Shown here: positions 55,835-64,000 of the stretch, one piece after another
Position numbering within the stretch: the stretch's first letter is position 1
Layout of the letters: each line of letters opens with the position of its first letter
Assembly: GCA_021432605.1 (NCBI GenBank)
Contig: MU271145.1
Location: forward strand, 1,612,001 to 1,676,000
Length of the DNA stretch: 64,000 nt
Source of the DNA: Coniochaeta sp. PMI_546
Taxonomy: Eukaryota > Ascomycota > Sordariomycetes > Coniochaetales > Coniochaetaceae
Direction: 5' to 3'
The notes under the pieces: model-generated
Told to the model about the DNA's origin: nothing
What the model saw: only the letters and a program-made list of their open reading frames with translations
Databases searched by the model: none
Position numbers and translations under genes: made by a program

Positions 55835-56623
55835 ATGGTTTCCGCAAAGAAGCATGTCCCGATCGTCAAGAAGCGTATGTCGAACCCTCTCCATCACCAA
55901 CAAACCTCCCCCACCCTTCGAGAAGAACGGACGCCGGCGTCGAGTTGAGAGGCTCAGGAAGGGAATTGGTTATTGACGAACTATGTGATTTTTACAGGCA
56001 CCAAGGGCTTCATGCGTCACCAGAGTGACCGCTTCAAGTGCCTTGACGCGGCATGGCGCAAGCCCAAGGGTATCGACAACAGGGTCCGCAGACGGTTTAA
56101 GGGCAACCTGGTCATGCCATCGGTACGTTGGAACCCCTATGCGAATTGGACCGGAATCATCTCGAGCAAGAGGAGGATACGAGGAGAAAGGAAGGACCTG
56201 TGGTATAGGGTCGAGATGGTTGGGGGGGGGTGATGAGATGGTAACGGGAGGCTAACACGAGCGATACTTCAGATCGGCTATGGTTCCAACAAGAAGACCA
56301 AGCACATGATGCCCTCCGGCCACAAGGCCTTCGTCGTCAGCAACGTCCGCGACCTCGAGCTCCTCCTGATGCACAACAAGATCTACGCCGCAGAGTACGT
56401 TTTGACCTTGCATGCAACCCGATATACACATTTTTCTTCGACGAAAAGAGAGAAGCGGGACAGAAAGCATTTGAGGACCATGGGAGAAGCAAACCAGGCT
56501 AACACGCGGAACAGGATCGCCCACAACGTCTCCTCAAGGAAGCGGATCGACATCATTGCCCGCGCGAAGCAATTATCCGTCAAGGTCACCAACCCCAAGG
56601 CAAAGGTCACCACCGAGGTTTAA
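55835..56623 (+). CDS. RPL32: 60S ribosomal protein L32 (eL32)
   Basis: Four exons, 55835-55874, 55998-56122, 56273-56394 and 56515-56623, give 131 residues, the usual eukaryotic length. The protein starts [18 protein letters not shown] and continues with [62 protein letters not shown] and [15 protein letters not shown]. These are all conserved eL32 segments. The introns are 123, 150 and 120 nt, longer than most here, a common feature of fungal ribosomal-protein genes. The 56221-56230 G-run is intronic. Confidence 0.96.
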
Positions 56624-57578
56624 AGAGGGGAGGAAAAAAAAAGAGCGGGTGGTGGCGGTGTTTTATCCAACGGATCTTTTCACGTTTCCTATGGCATCAG
56701 GCGGTCTATCAACGGAAAGGGTCTTGCTCTTTGGTCTGCGGAGGGTTTGTTCTTGGTCTGGCATAATACCTCGTGCTAGAGAGAGAAATGAAACGCAGCT
56801 TGTTCGGTGACAAACCCCCCGAGTCTGTGGACTTTTGCCAAGGTGTCTTGTGGTTTACGTCGTGACAGGCCGGCTTAGGAGTCGAGAGGGGAACACTTGA
56901 CGTCGGATCATGGTCAAGTGGTGGCAGCCAGGCTTTCAGTTCTCCCCGGACGGGACATGGCACGACAGCAATCTCACACACCTTCGTGTCAACGAACTGT
57001 TATCTTAGGCGAAAAGAACATAAACCGTTGCTATCTCACTAGGGAATCCGTCGGAAGCACTATCACGAAGCACTAATCATTGCAGCTGTTTCCTGTTGAA
57101 CCCGAAACCATGGGGGCTCATCTCTCATAAACTGATGTACCGTCCGATCCAGTCACTCGAGAGCACCAAAACACACCTGATACCAGACCATTCCGCAAAC
57201 GACAAAACCATCCACTTCCCTCCTAAGTGACCAGCACTAACTCTCAACGGAAGCAGTTGAACCGTCCAAAGCTAAACCTCCACGGACCGCGGCGGGCACC
57301 GTGGCGATCAACAGTGACGTTGGTGCCGAAGTGGCGGCCGCCAATACCCTTGCTGTAGAAGAACGGCATTTCTTTTCCCTTTTTTTTTTTTACCTCTTTA
57401 TCTCCTTCTGTACGTGAAAGTGTTTTCTTTTTCACAAAGTCGTCCGACTACCCTTCTTATGCACCCGGGCGCTAGGATGTTGTCGTTCCGCGCCGACGAG
57501 CTGCCTCTGCCAACAGCGCCTGGTTCGTCTCTCGGCGGCGTCGTCGTCCTCCTCCTGCTTCCTGCGCTGCGCGCGGAC
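56624..57578. other. Intergenic, 3' of RPL32
   Basis: No gene is supported. It holds the RPL32 3' UTR and the 3' region of the opposing YVPP-repeat gene, with a T-run near 57380-57391. Confidence 0.6.
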
Positions 57579-58115
57579 CTAGAGCGGCAGTCTGCTGACG
57601 GGCCTGAGCGACAACTCGCTGAGGTCGCTTGCTGCGTCTTCCGAACCGCGTCTGCTGTCGATTTGGGGCGGCTTGACGCGGACGATGAGTAAGGGGTGGC
57701 CCTTCTTCGGCTTTCTGGCTTGTTTGGGGGGTGGGGTGGGGGAGGGGGAGCGGACGGAGGGGGGACGGGGTTGTTGTTGTTCGTCGACGTCGACGACGAC
57801 GGCGGCGGGGCGGGGTGGAGGGGTGGTGGGGGGCCTGGGACGCTTGCCTCCGATGGCTAGGCAGGGCTCCGGGTCGAGGATCTTGTTCTCGACTTGGTAG
57901 ACGGCGAGGGCTGGGTCGAGGGGCCAGTTGGTGATCTTGCGGCCGGGCTTGCGGATGTGCAGGGCCAGGTGCGATCGGGACTCGGGGGAGGTGTGGTAGG
58001 GGGTTGGTGGGACGTAGGGCGGGACGTAGGCTGGGACGTACGAGCTTATCGTGTTCTGGAGGCAAGGATGTTAGTGAGTGGTTGAGGGGATCTGTTAAGA
58101 TTGGGATACGTACAT
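57579..58115 (-). CDS. Basic Pro-rich protein with YVPP repeats (hypothetical)
   Basis: I read two exons on the minus strand, 58110-58115 and 57579-58055, giving 160 residues. The first exon encodes only MY before a GTATCC donor; the intron ends TTGCCTCCAG with a CTAAC branch site. The protein then shows SSYVPAYVPPYVPP and HLALHIRKPGRKITNWPLDPAL. AVYQVENKILDPEPCLAIGGKRP follows, then a Pro-rich stretch, an acidic-Gln patch VVVDVDEQQQ and a basic KQARKPKKGHPLLIVRVK segment. Order and composition look like a real protein, while the overlapping 265-residue frame is a low-complexity artefact that starts with TTG. I recognise no family. Another upstream exon ending at 58113 is possible. Confidence 0.5.
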
Positions 58116-58382
58116 CGCTAGTTGGTGGTGAGAACTTGGTGGTGGTTAGATTCTGCTCTTGCTGGAGAGCTGAATAGTGGTGGTTGTAAGTGTTGAGTTT
58201 GGTGCTTGTAATGAATGGTAGAGAGAGAGAGTCTCTAGTTACGAGATGCTTTTTTGAAGTGGTACTCAATCTCCTTTATCTAGGAGAAGCGGAGATTCGA
58301 CCAAGGCATCAAGGCAGAAGGGTACGAAACAGGTCGTGTGGTGCAAGTGACCATCATGATGGCTGAGGGCCCGTCATAGTTG

Positions 58383-58390
58383 TGACGTCA
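58383..58390. promoter_or_regulatory. CRE palindrome TGACGTCA
   Basis: A perfect 8-bp site for ATF/CREB-type bZIP factors lies 268 bp upstream of the YVPP-gene start. Fungal AtfA-like factors use this sequence in stress responses. The only other perfect copy I noticed is at 240-247. Confidence 0.45.
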
Positions 58391-58424
58391 GTTGCTCTTG
58401 GCGGTATCGGTTCCCAGGCCCTGG

Positions 58425-58445
58425 AATCAAATCAAATCAAATCAA
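58425..58445. repeat. (AATCA)4 short tandem repeat
   Basis: Four head-to-tail AATCA units, followed by a short AAGCAAGC tract. A simple repeat in the intergenic region. Confidence 0.8.
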
Positions 58446-58967
58446 GCAAGCAAGTTCAACCTGCAAGACAGTTGTTAGACTCTGGTAGTAACATCTCCCC
58501 TTTCCTGGCTACAAGAAACATAACTTGTTGCCGCATTGGCAGATGTCACCTGGCAGTTACGGTGCTACCCTGGAACTAGGTGACTGTAGGTAGACTCAAG
58601 ACCCTGATGTACACGTGTATATTGATCTCTATCCATTCGCATCTCTTGGCTGCGTACACCTAGAATGTCTGATGAACGCAGCTGATGTTTCATTAGCATA
58701 TAATATTACTCTCAGTCTCAGACTCAGTCTGAATCCAAGAAGATGAGTGATTGAGTAGACAGTCTCCAATGAGACTCGGCATTATTGTCACCTCCAGGAT
58801 TCATGATATCAGCCGGTCATGCTCCGTCTTTTGCGGCACTCGCACCCGGACACGGAGCCGGTGAGTCTCCCTCGGCCCTGTCTCTAACGAACACCACGTC
58901 AAACAAATTGGTATCTTGCTCGCAAATACAACCGCAAACCGTAACCACATCAATCACTCCTCATAAC

Positions 58968-61196
58968 TCATAGCTCGCTGTATCCAAGAAACTGGCCCAC
59001 CGGGTTGTCAACACCAAAGACAATATTCCCCGCCATGTCTGTCCCAAAGCCACCGGCATCCTCAAACCAGGGCATCTGTGAGGTATCCAGAGGCAGCGTC
59101 TCAGACTCGTCCCGACCATACTCGTACGAAGTCATCGGAGACATGACCGACACAGACGAGAGGTCGTCTTGTCCGCTCTGCTGGCCGCCCACAGCCTCGC
59201 TTCCCTGTCCAGCCATCGTCACCGAGGTACTCACCTCAGACACCACAGCCCCGTTGCCGTTGCCAGTGCCATTGCCATTGCTGTTTCCATAGCCATTGCC
59301 ATATCCGTTTCCAATCTCGGGCACAGCCTTGACCAGCACCCCGGAGCTCATCGCAATCAGCCCAATCGCCCTCTCCAGAATCTCAGCATTCTTGCTCGAC
59401 AGCCTCAACGTCCACCGGTACTCGTCTCCCTTCGCCCTAAACCAGCTCGCATCCTCTCTAGTCCTCGCCGTCGCCCACAGCAGGCTGATAAACGTCCCCA
59501 CTAACGCAAAGTTATACTCGCTGGCACTATACCAGAAACTCTGCAGATGCTCCGGCCGCAGCCGGTTCACAAACTCGAGCGCGTTGACCAGCCTCTCCCG
59601 CGCCGCCACCCGGCAGACCCTGACCAGCTCCGGGTTCTCCTCCCCCTCCAGCGCCTGCACGATCCGTCTATGCAGCGTGATCTCCGTGGCATAGTACGCC
59701 AGATGCAGATACCCCGTGCTACTCAGCTTCCTGACCGCCACGTCCTGCAGCCTCAGACACTCGGGCAGGTCGGCAAACCAGCTCTTGAGCCTCAGCTGCA
59801 GCGGCTTAGCCCGCCCCAGCACCCAACCCACCCCCTCACCACTCATATCCCGCAGCTCCCTCTCCGCCCTGACCGTGTAGAACGTCCCCAGCACATCGGC
59901 CAGGATCCCCGTAAGCCGGATCATCTCGCAGAACAGCACCCTCCCCTTCTCCACCTCCGTGCTCCCCTCCTCCTCGTCCTCATCCGCCGCCCGCTCGGGG
60001 AAATCCCCCTCCGTCAGCGGCCTCACATCCCACTCCCGCTCGGTGACATGGCTCGGCCGCCCGTGCACCAGGCTCCCCCACTTGTCCTGCATGTACACCG
60101 CCCACGCCAGCCTCTTGCGCAGCCCCTTCTCCCACGCCGGAACCCGCCAGTCGGTGCAGTCCAGGTGCAGGCCCAGCTCCTGCGCCAGCCCGACGACCTG
60201 CGTCGTCAGCGCCCAGGTGTCCCCCTCGGGCCGCTGCAGGAGCAGAAGCCCGGCCTGGATGGTCGACAGCTTGGGCCGGTGGACCACGTCCGCCATGGCC
60301 TTGGAGGCGAGGTCTTCCAGCCTGGCCCGGTCGGGCCGCGGGAGGAGGGAGAGGTTGGTCGCGTACGACCACCAGTTGAGGGCCAGGATGTACACGGCCG
60401 CCAGCAGGGGCGGGGAGAACTCCCTGTGCGTGCGGGCGTACTTCTCGAGGAAGACCTTCTTGTGCAGGATGGGGAAGGTGGGGTGCACGATGCGGAAGTA
60501 CAGGTTGATCAGGCTCTGGCCGTGGGGGTGGACGATGGACTCGATGGCGTCGAGGTCGTCGAACTCCTGGTCGTGGTTGCGGGTGCCGGCGTCGACTGTC
60601 AGGAGGAAGGTGGAGGTGGCTCCTACCTTGCGGAGGGAGGAGGAGGGGGTCAGGGGGATGTCTTCTGTGCGTGAGGAGTCAAAGGGCAGGAGGCGCGATT
60701 CGTAGATCGAGGTCGGGCCTAGGAGGGCGCTGTGCCGGTGGTTCTGCAGGCCCAACGTCCGTTTGAGGAGGGAGGGGCCGCGGAGGTCGGCGTAGTCTCT
60801 TACTGGGGGGTTGTACTGGTCTCTCCTGACTTCGTCCGAGGGTAGCTTCGACGACGACGACGAGTGAGGGTCGGTCAAGGGGACCACGCCGCCGGAGGAG
60901 TTGGCCCGCAGCACGGCGCGCTTGGGTTCGGATACCGGCCCCTCGCTGGTGCGGCGCTTCTTCTTGGGCGGGTCGTTGACGAAGGTGCAGGTCTGCTTGT
61001 GGAACTGGCAGAGCACGCAGACGGACTCGCCGTCCGGCAGCTCGCAGCGCGACTTGCGCTTGCGGCAGGCGTCGCAGGGCCGGTGAGGGCGGGTCTTGGG
61101 CGGTGCAGTGCCGCTTCCGGCCCCGGTTCCGGCCCCGGGGTTGGTGCCCTCTACGGACATGGTCGAAATGGCGTCGGACTCGTACCCCATTGCCAT
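58968..61196 (-). CDS. Zn(II)2Cys6 transcription factor
   Basis: A single-exon frame of 742 residues from the ATG at 61196 (MAMGYESDAIST); the longer frame begins with GTG. The binuclear cluster is intact: C41-x2-C44-x6-C51-x8-C60-x2-C63-x6-C70 within RPCDACRKRKSRCELPDGES and CVLCQFHKQTC, followed by a basic PPKKKRR. The middle (about 220-480) carries the fungal transcription-factor homology region (LINLYFRIVHPTFPILHKK, then QLGLHLD-like QELGLHLDCTDW). The CVLCQFHxQxCTF linker resembles the Dal81/TamA subgroup, but that placement is tentative. A Gly-Asn repeat (GNGYGNGYGNSNGNG) lies near the C-terminus. The upstream region holds a 24-bp perfect palindrome and a GH78 gene lies next on the same strand. 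Confidence 0.88.
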   Translation of the reverse strand: MAMGYESDAISTMSVEGTNPGAGTGAGSGTAPPKTRPHRPCDACRKRKSRCELPDGESVCVLCQFHKQTCTFVNDPPKKKRRTSEGPVSEPKRAVLRANSSGGVVPLTDPHSSSSSKLPSDEVRRDQYNPPVRDYADLRGPSLLKRTLGLQNHRHSALLGPTSIYESRLLPFDSSRTEDIPLTPSSSLRKVGATSTFLLTVDAGTRNHDQEFDDLDAIESIVHPHGQSLINLYFRIVHPTFPILHKKVFLEKYARTHREFSPPLLAAVYILALNWWSYATNLSLLPRPDRARLEDLASKAMADVVHRPKLSTIQAGLLLLQRPEGDTWALTTQVVGLAQELGLHLDCTDWRVPAWEKGLRKRLAWAVYMQDKWGSLVHGRPSHVTEREWDVRPLTEGDFPERAADEDEEEGSTEVEKGRVLFCEMIRLTGILADVLGTFYTVRAERELRDMSGEGVGWVLGRAKPLQLRLKSWFADLPECLRLQDVAVRKLSSTGYLHLAYYATEITLHRRIVQALEGEENPELVRVCRVAARERLVNALEFVNRLRPEHLQSFWYSASEYNFALVGTFISLLWATARTREDASWFRAKGDEYRWTLRLSSKNAEILERAIGLIAMSSGVLVKAVPEIGNGYGNGYGNSNGNGTGNGNGAVVSEVSTSVTMAGQGSEAVGGQQSGQDDLSSVSVMSPMTSYEYGRDESETLPLDTSQMPWFEDAGGFGTDMAGNIVFGVDNPVGQFLGYSEL

Positions 61197-61798
61197 ATCA
61201 TGCGTGTAGTCTGCATGCGGAGTCCTGTCCAGATGTGCGGCTAACACCAGACTGATAAGACGAGAAGCAGCTGGAGACTAAGTTAGTCTTTGCACTAGTT
61301 GACACTTCCGATGAGAAGCTTACCAGCACTTTTCTTTTAGCCTCCACTGTAATGTCTAGCAAGTTGGCGATGGTTACACTGGGGGCAAGCTACGGCATCT
61401 CTCGAGAGATGCCGTTGCGGCCCTTATCGCGGAATGACCAGGATGACCAGCCATGATTGATAATGCAAAAGCCGCATATCAGCCACCAAGCCACACCCGC
61501 GTCTAGGTATCTATCGAGGAGTTACGGTTAAGAGCATGAGGAGAAACTGGGAGGGAAAATCTAACGTGCTCAATATAGTAGCCTGATTGTTCAAAGTACT
61601 TGAGAAGTGTGCGTTAAATATCCTCGTGAGTGTGGCACGGTGTAAGTGTGGTTGTAAGTTTATGTGAAGACACGAAGATTAAGTCCCTGCAGATTTCTGG
61701 ACAAGATCTAGACAAGCATGCATCTAACTTACGTAAAAAGGGTTAAGGGAGAAACTCTCACAAGACCACCACAGGGCTCACATAGCATATCACAGCCA
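61197..61798. promoter_or_regulatory. Region between Zn2Cys6 gene and GH78 gene
   Basis: It holds the promoter of the transcription factor (minus strand) and 3' end of the rhamnosidase gene. A 5' leader intron is suggested by GTAAGC and CTAACTTAG signals (about 61280-61323, minus strand). A perfect 24-bp palindrome lies at 61392-61415. Confidence 0.55.
61392..61415. promoter_or_regulatory. Perfect 24-bp palindrome with inverted CGG
   Basis: ACGGCATCTCTC is followed directly by its exact reverse complement, ending GATGCCGT. Inverted CGG triplets at the ends (CGG...CCG, 16 bp apart) are the type of half-sites used by dimeric Zn2Cys6 factors. The site lies 196 bp upstream of the start of such a factor, so it may be an autoregulatory operator. 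The long spacer makes this uncertain. Confidence 0.55.
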
Positions 61799-64000
61799 TC
61801 ACTCAACACTAACCTCATGACTCCCGCCCCCGACCTTCAGCACAACATACCCATCCGCATACCTAGCCTCAAACGCCGTAACCTCCCCTCTTCCATAAAC
61901 CCCAGCCCCATCCACCCTGACCTTCGCCCCCTCATCCCGAACCGGCACATACACCTCCCCCGTCGTCCCCACCGGCGCGCCGACCCCGATCCGCAACCCA
62001 CCCTCATCCCTCCAGCTCACCTCAATCGGCCCCCTGGGAGTCGGCACCACTCCCCTAGCCCAACCCACCCCGCCCCTCTCCCTCAGCACCCTCACCTCCC
62101 AGGTCCCAAACCCAACCCCCGTCGCCCTAACCCCGAGCACAAACCTACTCAACAGCGGCACCACCCCCGTCGACCAACCATGACACATACTCGTAAACGC
62201 CCCCTCATACGGCTCCCCCCCCCCCCCCCCCCCCCCACATCGTCACCCCCGGGTCGGCCCGCGCCATGCTCCCGTACAGCCGTCTCAGCTGCCCGAACCC
62301 CGACGCCACCGTAGCCTCCACCGGCGACGACAGCCGCGCCGACAGGTCGAAGAAGGACACGAACGGGTACACCCGCTTGCTAAACGCATCCAGCGGGGAG
62401 GCCGGGGTCCCGCCCAGCAGGGCGTCGTTGTCGAAGAAGGCGTTGCCGTAGGGCAGGGCCGTGGCCCCCTGGAGGTAGGAGAGGATGCCCTCCGCCCGGG
62501 TGCTGCCGGGCGGGGTTATGCCGGCCAGGATGGCGAGGGCGTTGGCGTCCTGCGGGTGGGTGTTGCAGAGGACTGTTGGGGTGTCGGAGTCCGGGCACGG
62601 CGAGCCGTCGAGGAATGCGCCCGAGTCCGGGTCCCAGTTGTGGGAGAGGAGGGAGGCGGAGACGGTGTCGGCCCGGTCGCGCCAGCGGACGGCGTCTGAG
62701 GGGCGGGAGAGGGTGTCGGCTAGGAAGGCGGCGTGCTGGAGGGCTAGGACGTAGAGGGCGTTGTAGTAGCTCCCCGACCCGCTGCGGGGGAGGAAGGCGT
62801 AGTCGCCGTAGCCGGCTGGCTTGACGAGGAGGGAGGTGGAGGGGGATGTTGCGGAGGGGTAGTAGGTGTCTAGGACTTTGAGGAGGACGGGGTAGTGTTG
62901 GGTTAGGTATGCGGTGTCGCCTGTGTTGAGGACTAGGTTGTAGCTGCAGACTACCCACCACAGGGGGTAGTCGAACAGGGGGAGGGTGTAGGAACGGCTG
63001 GGGGGATTTGTCAGTGTGGTCTTGTTGTTAGAATGATGGAGATGGGGAACGCACATGCTGGCTGGCGGTATCCAGCCATCCTCACGTTGGTGCTCGGCTA
63101 GATCGGCCAGGACGTTCCTTGCCGCCTCTGGAGTGTCGTGCGAGAGGTAGGATGTCAAGGCCGAGACGGCAACATCGCCGACGTAGGGGTCGCGGTCCCG
63201 CTTCGCGCCGTCGTGGAGGACCAGTTTCCCGAGGAGCGACTGGCTGAGCGCCTGTCTCGGCTCCGTGTCGTCGGCGCGGAAGACGTCGGTGGCGAGGTCG
63301 TTCGTGTAGACGCCATCGTACCACCACTGCGTCAGATCTTGGTCCGAGCACTCGAACCAGCCGGTGAAGGTGTCTGGAGTGCCTCGGAAGCCGGAGTACG
63401 TCAGGCTCACGGACGAGATGGACACTGTGCCGAACGAGGTCGTATATGGTGAGTCTTCAGGGAGGGCCTCGAGTGAGATCTTGACGTAGCGGAAGCCGTG
63501 AAGGCCGTCAGAGCATACTTTGGTCCCGTACTGGCAGCCTAACTTATTCGTCCAGGTGTACTCCTTGGATTGCACAGCTATCTGGTCACGGTGGTCAGCG
63601 TATGTCTTCATGCGTATCTTACTCATAGGGGCTTTACTTGATCGGTGCCGTTGAAGACAAGCTTATTAACTGTCTGAAAGAAGCTTAGCACACGCAGTGA
63701 CACCAATCGGCTTTTGAACGCCTTACATCACCACTGTCTGCATTGTCGGACCGAGTGAAGTCACTCCTGTCAGTCAGATATTGCAGTGTCTCTGAAAAGG
63801 CTAGTCGGAGACCCGGTAACGCGCTTGAAGAGTTCGAGCTGCCCTTTAACGTTATATTTAGGTATCCAGCCAGGTTCTGGCCGAAGTCAACAACCAAAGA
63901 CGGTATGGAGTCGCTTGAGTGAAGACGCTTCAACACAGTTGGCCCGTCTCCGTTGACCAATCCTGAAGGATTACTGACGCTGCCGAACAAGGAGCCGGAA
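61799..64000 (-). CDS. GH78 alpha-L-rhamnosidase, 5' end outside the window, frame broken
   Basis: Minus strand, cut at the right edge. Exons are 63727 to beyond 64000, 63638-63673, 62998-63054 as a likely in-frame intron (57 nt) between 63055-63581 and 61799-62997. The protein shows the GH78 order: a beta-sandwich part (VVDFGQNLAGYLNI, TVNKLVFNGTDQ), then HGFRYVKI and GWFECSDQDLTQWWYDGVYTN. It continues with RDRDPYVGDVAVSALT, DGWIPPASI, LPLFDYPLWWVV and CHGWSTGVVPLL. A C-terminal domain ends GGSHEVSVE. The enzyme releases L-rhamnose from plant glycosides or pectin. A run of 22 G on the coding strand (62215-62236) shifts the frame just before EPYEGAFTS, so the frame ends at 62205. The C-terminal part is read only if the run is 21 or 24 long: sequencing error, a broken gene or length variation. 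Confidence 0.78.
62215..62236. repeat. Homopolymer of 22 C (coding strand G)
   Basis: It lies inside the GH78 coding region and encodes a string of Gly in frame. At this length the reading frame of the downstream part is lost. Confidence 0.95.

Larger units (their letters stand above)
58116..58967. promoter_or_regulatory. Region upstream of YVPP gene and 3' of Zn2Cys6 gene
   Basis: It contains an (AG)n tract (58221-58231) in the probable leader, a CRE palindrome TGACGTCA at 58383-58390 and a short tandem of AATCA units (58425-58445). No gene is supported. Confidence 0.55.

Noticed and set aside
57472-58269. 265-residue minus-strand frame overlapping the YVPP gene
   Set aside because: It starts with TTG and is mostly Arg/Pro low-complexity; the alternative frame has structured segments.
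59547-60674. 375-residue plus-strand frame opposite the Zn2Cys6 gene
   Set aside because: Low-complexity Pro/Gln/Arg composition and fully antisense to a well-supported gene.

Overview
The window is nuclear DNA of a filamentous ascomycete (Pezizomycotina, most likely a sordariomycete). Evidence: genes are split by many 50-80 nt introns with GTAAGT/GTATGT-type donors, CTAAC-like branch sites and CAG/TAG/AAG acceptors; genes are monocistronic on both strands; tRNA genes are dispersed; and several proteins belong to families typical of filamentous fungi (Ecl1-type life-span factor, peroxin 26, Dbp9, Irs4, Xdj1, single-domain prephenate dehydrogenase, Zn(II)2Cys6 regulator). Exon boundaries were inferred by reading splice signals and keeping family motifs in frame; none was tested with RNA data.

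Layout. 0.8-9 kb: an Arg-rich repeat protein, RNA helicase DBP9, peroxin PEX26, splicing factor RDS3 (PHF5A) and a pinin/SDK/memA protein. 9-17 kb: gene-poor, with tRNA-Ala(CGC) carrying an intron, a shortened tRNA-like sequence, the Ecl1-domain gene and tRNA-Val(AAC). 18-29 kb: P4-ATPase flippase DRS2, CRIPT, an EthD protein, a fused alpha/beta-hydrolase plus RNA-triphosphatase-like phosphatase, and an NTF2/SnoaL-like protein. 29-41 kb: vacuolar-type alkaline phosphatase, a small Cys-rich protein, an F-box-like protein, checkpoint clamp subunit RAD9, RCC1-repeat protein ATS1/KTI13 and prephenate dehydrogenase TYR1. 41-57 kb: EH-domain protein IRS4, spindle midzone protein ASE1, COP9 subunit CSN5, glutamyl-tRNA synthetase, peptidyl-tRNA hydrolase, J-protein XDJ1 and ribosomal protein L32. 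57.5-64 kb: a YVPP-repeat hypothetical protein, a Zn2Cys6 transcription factor and a GH78 alpha-L-rhamnosidase that runs off the right edge.

Most of the window is housekeeping. Divergent pairs share short promoters: RDS3/pinin (both splicing-related), GluRS/peptidyl-tRNA hydrolase (both act on tRNA), F-box/RAD9, ATS1/TYR1 and ASE1/CSN5. The right end looks more accessory: a sugar-hydrolase gene beside a Zn2Cys6 regulator whose upstream region holds a perfect 24-bp palindrome, and whose neighbour is broken by a run of 22 G. The most unusual protein is the hydrolase-phosphatase fusion at 26.4-28.4 kb.
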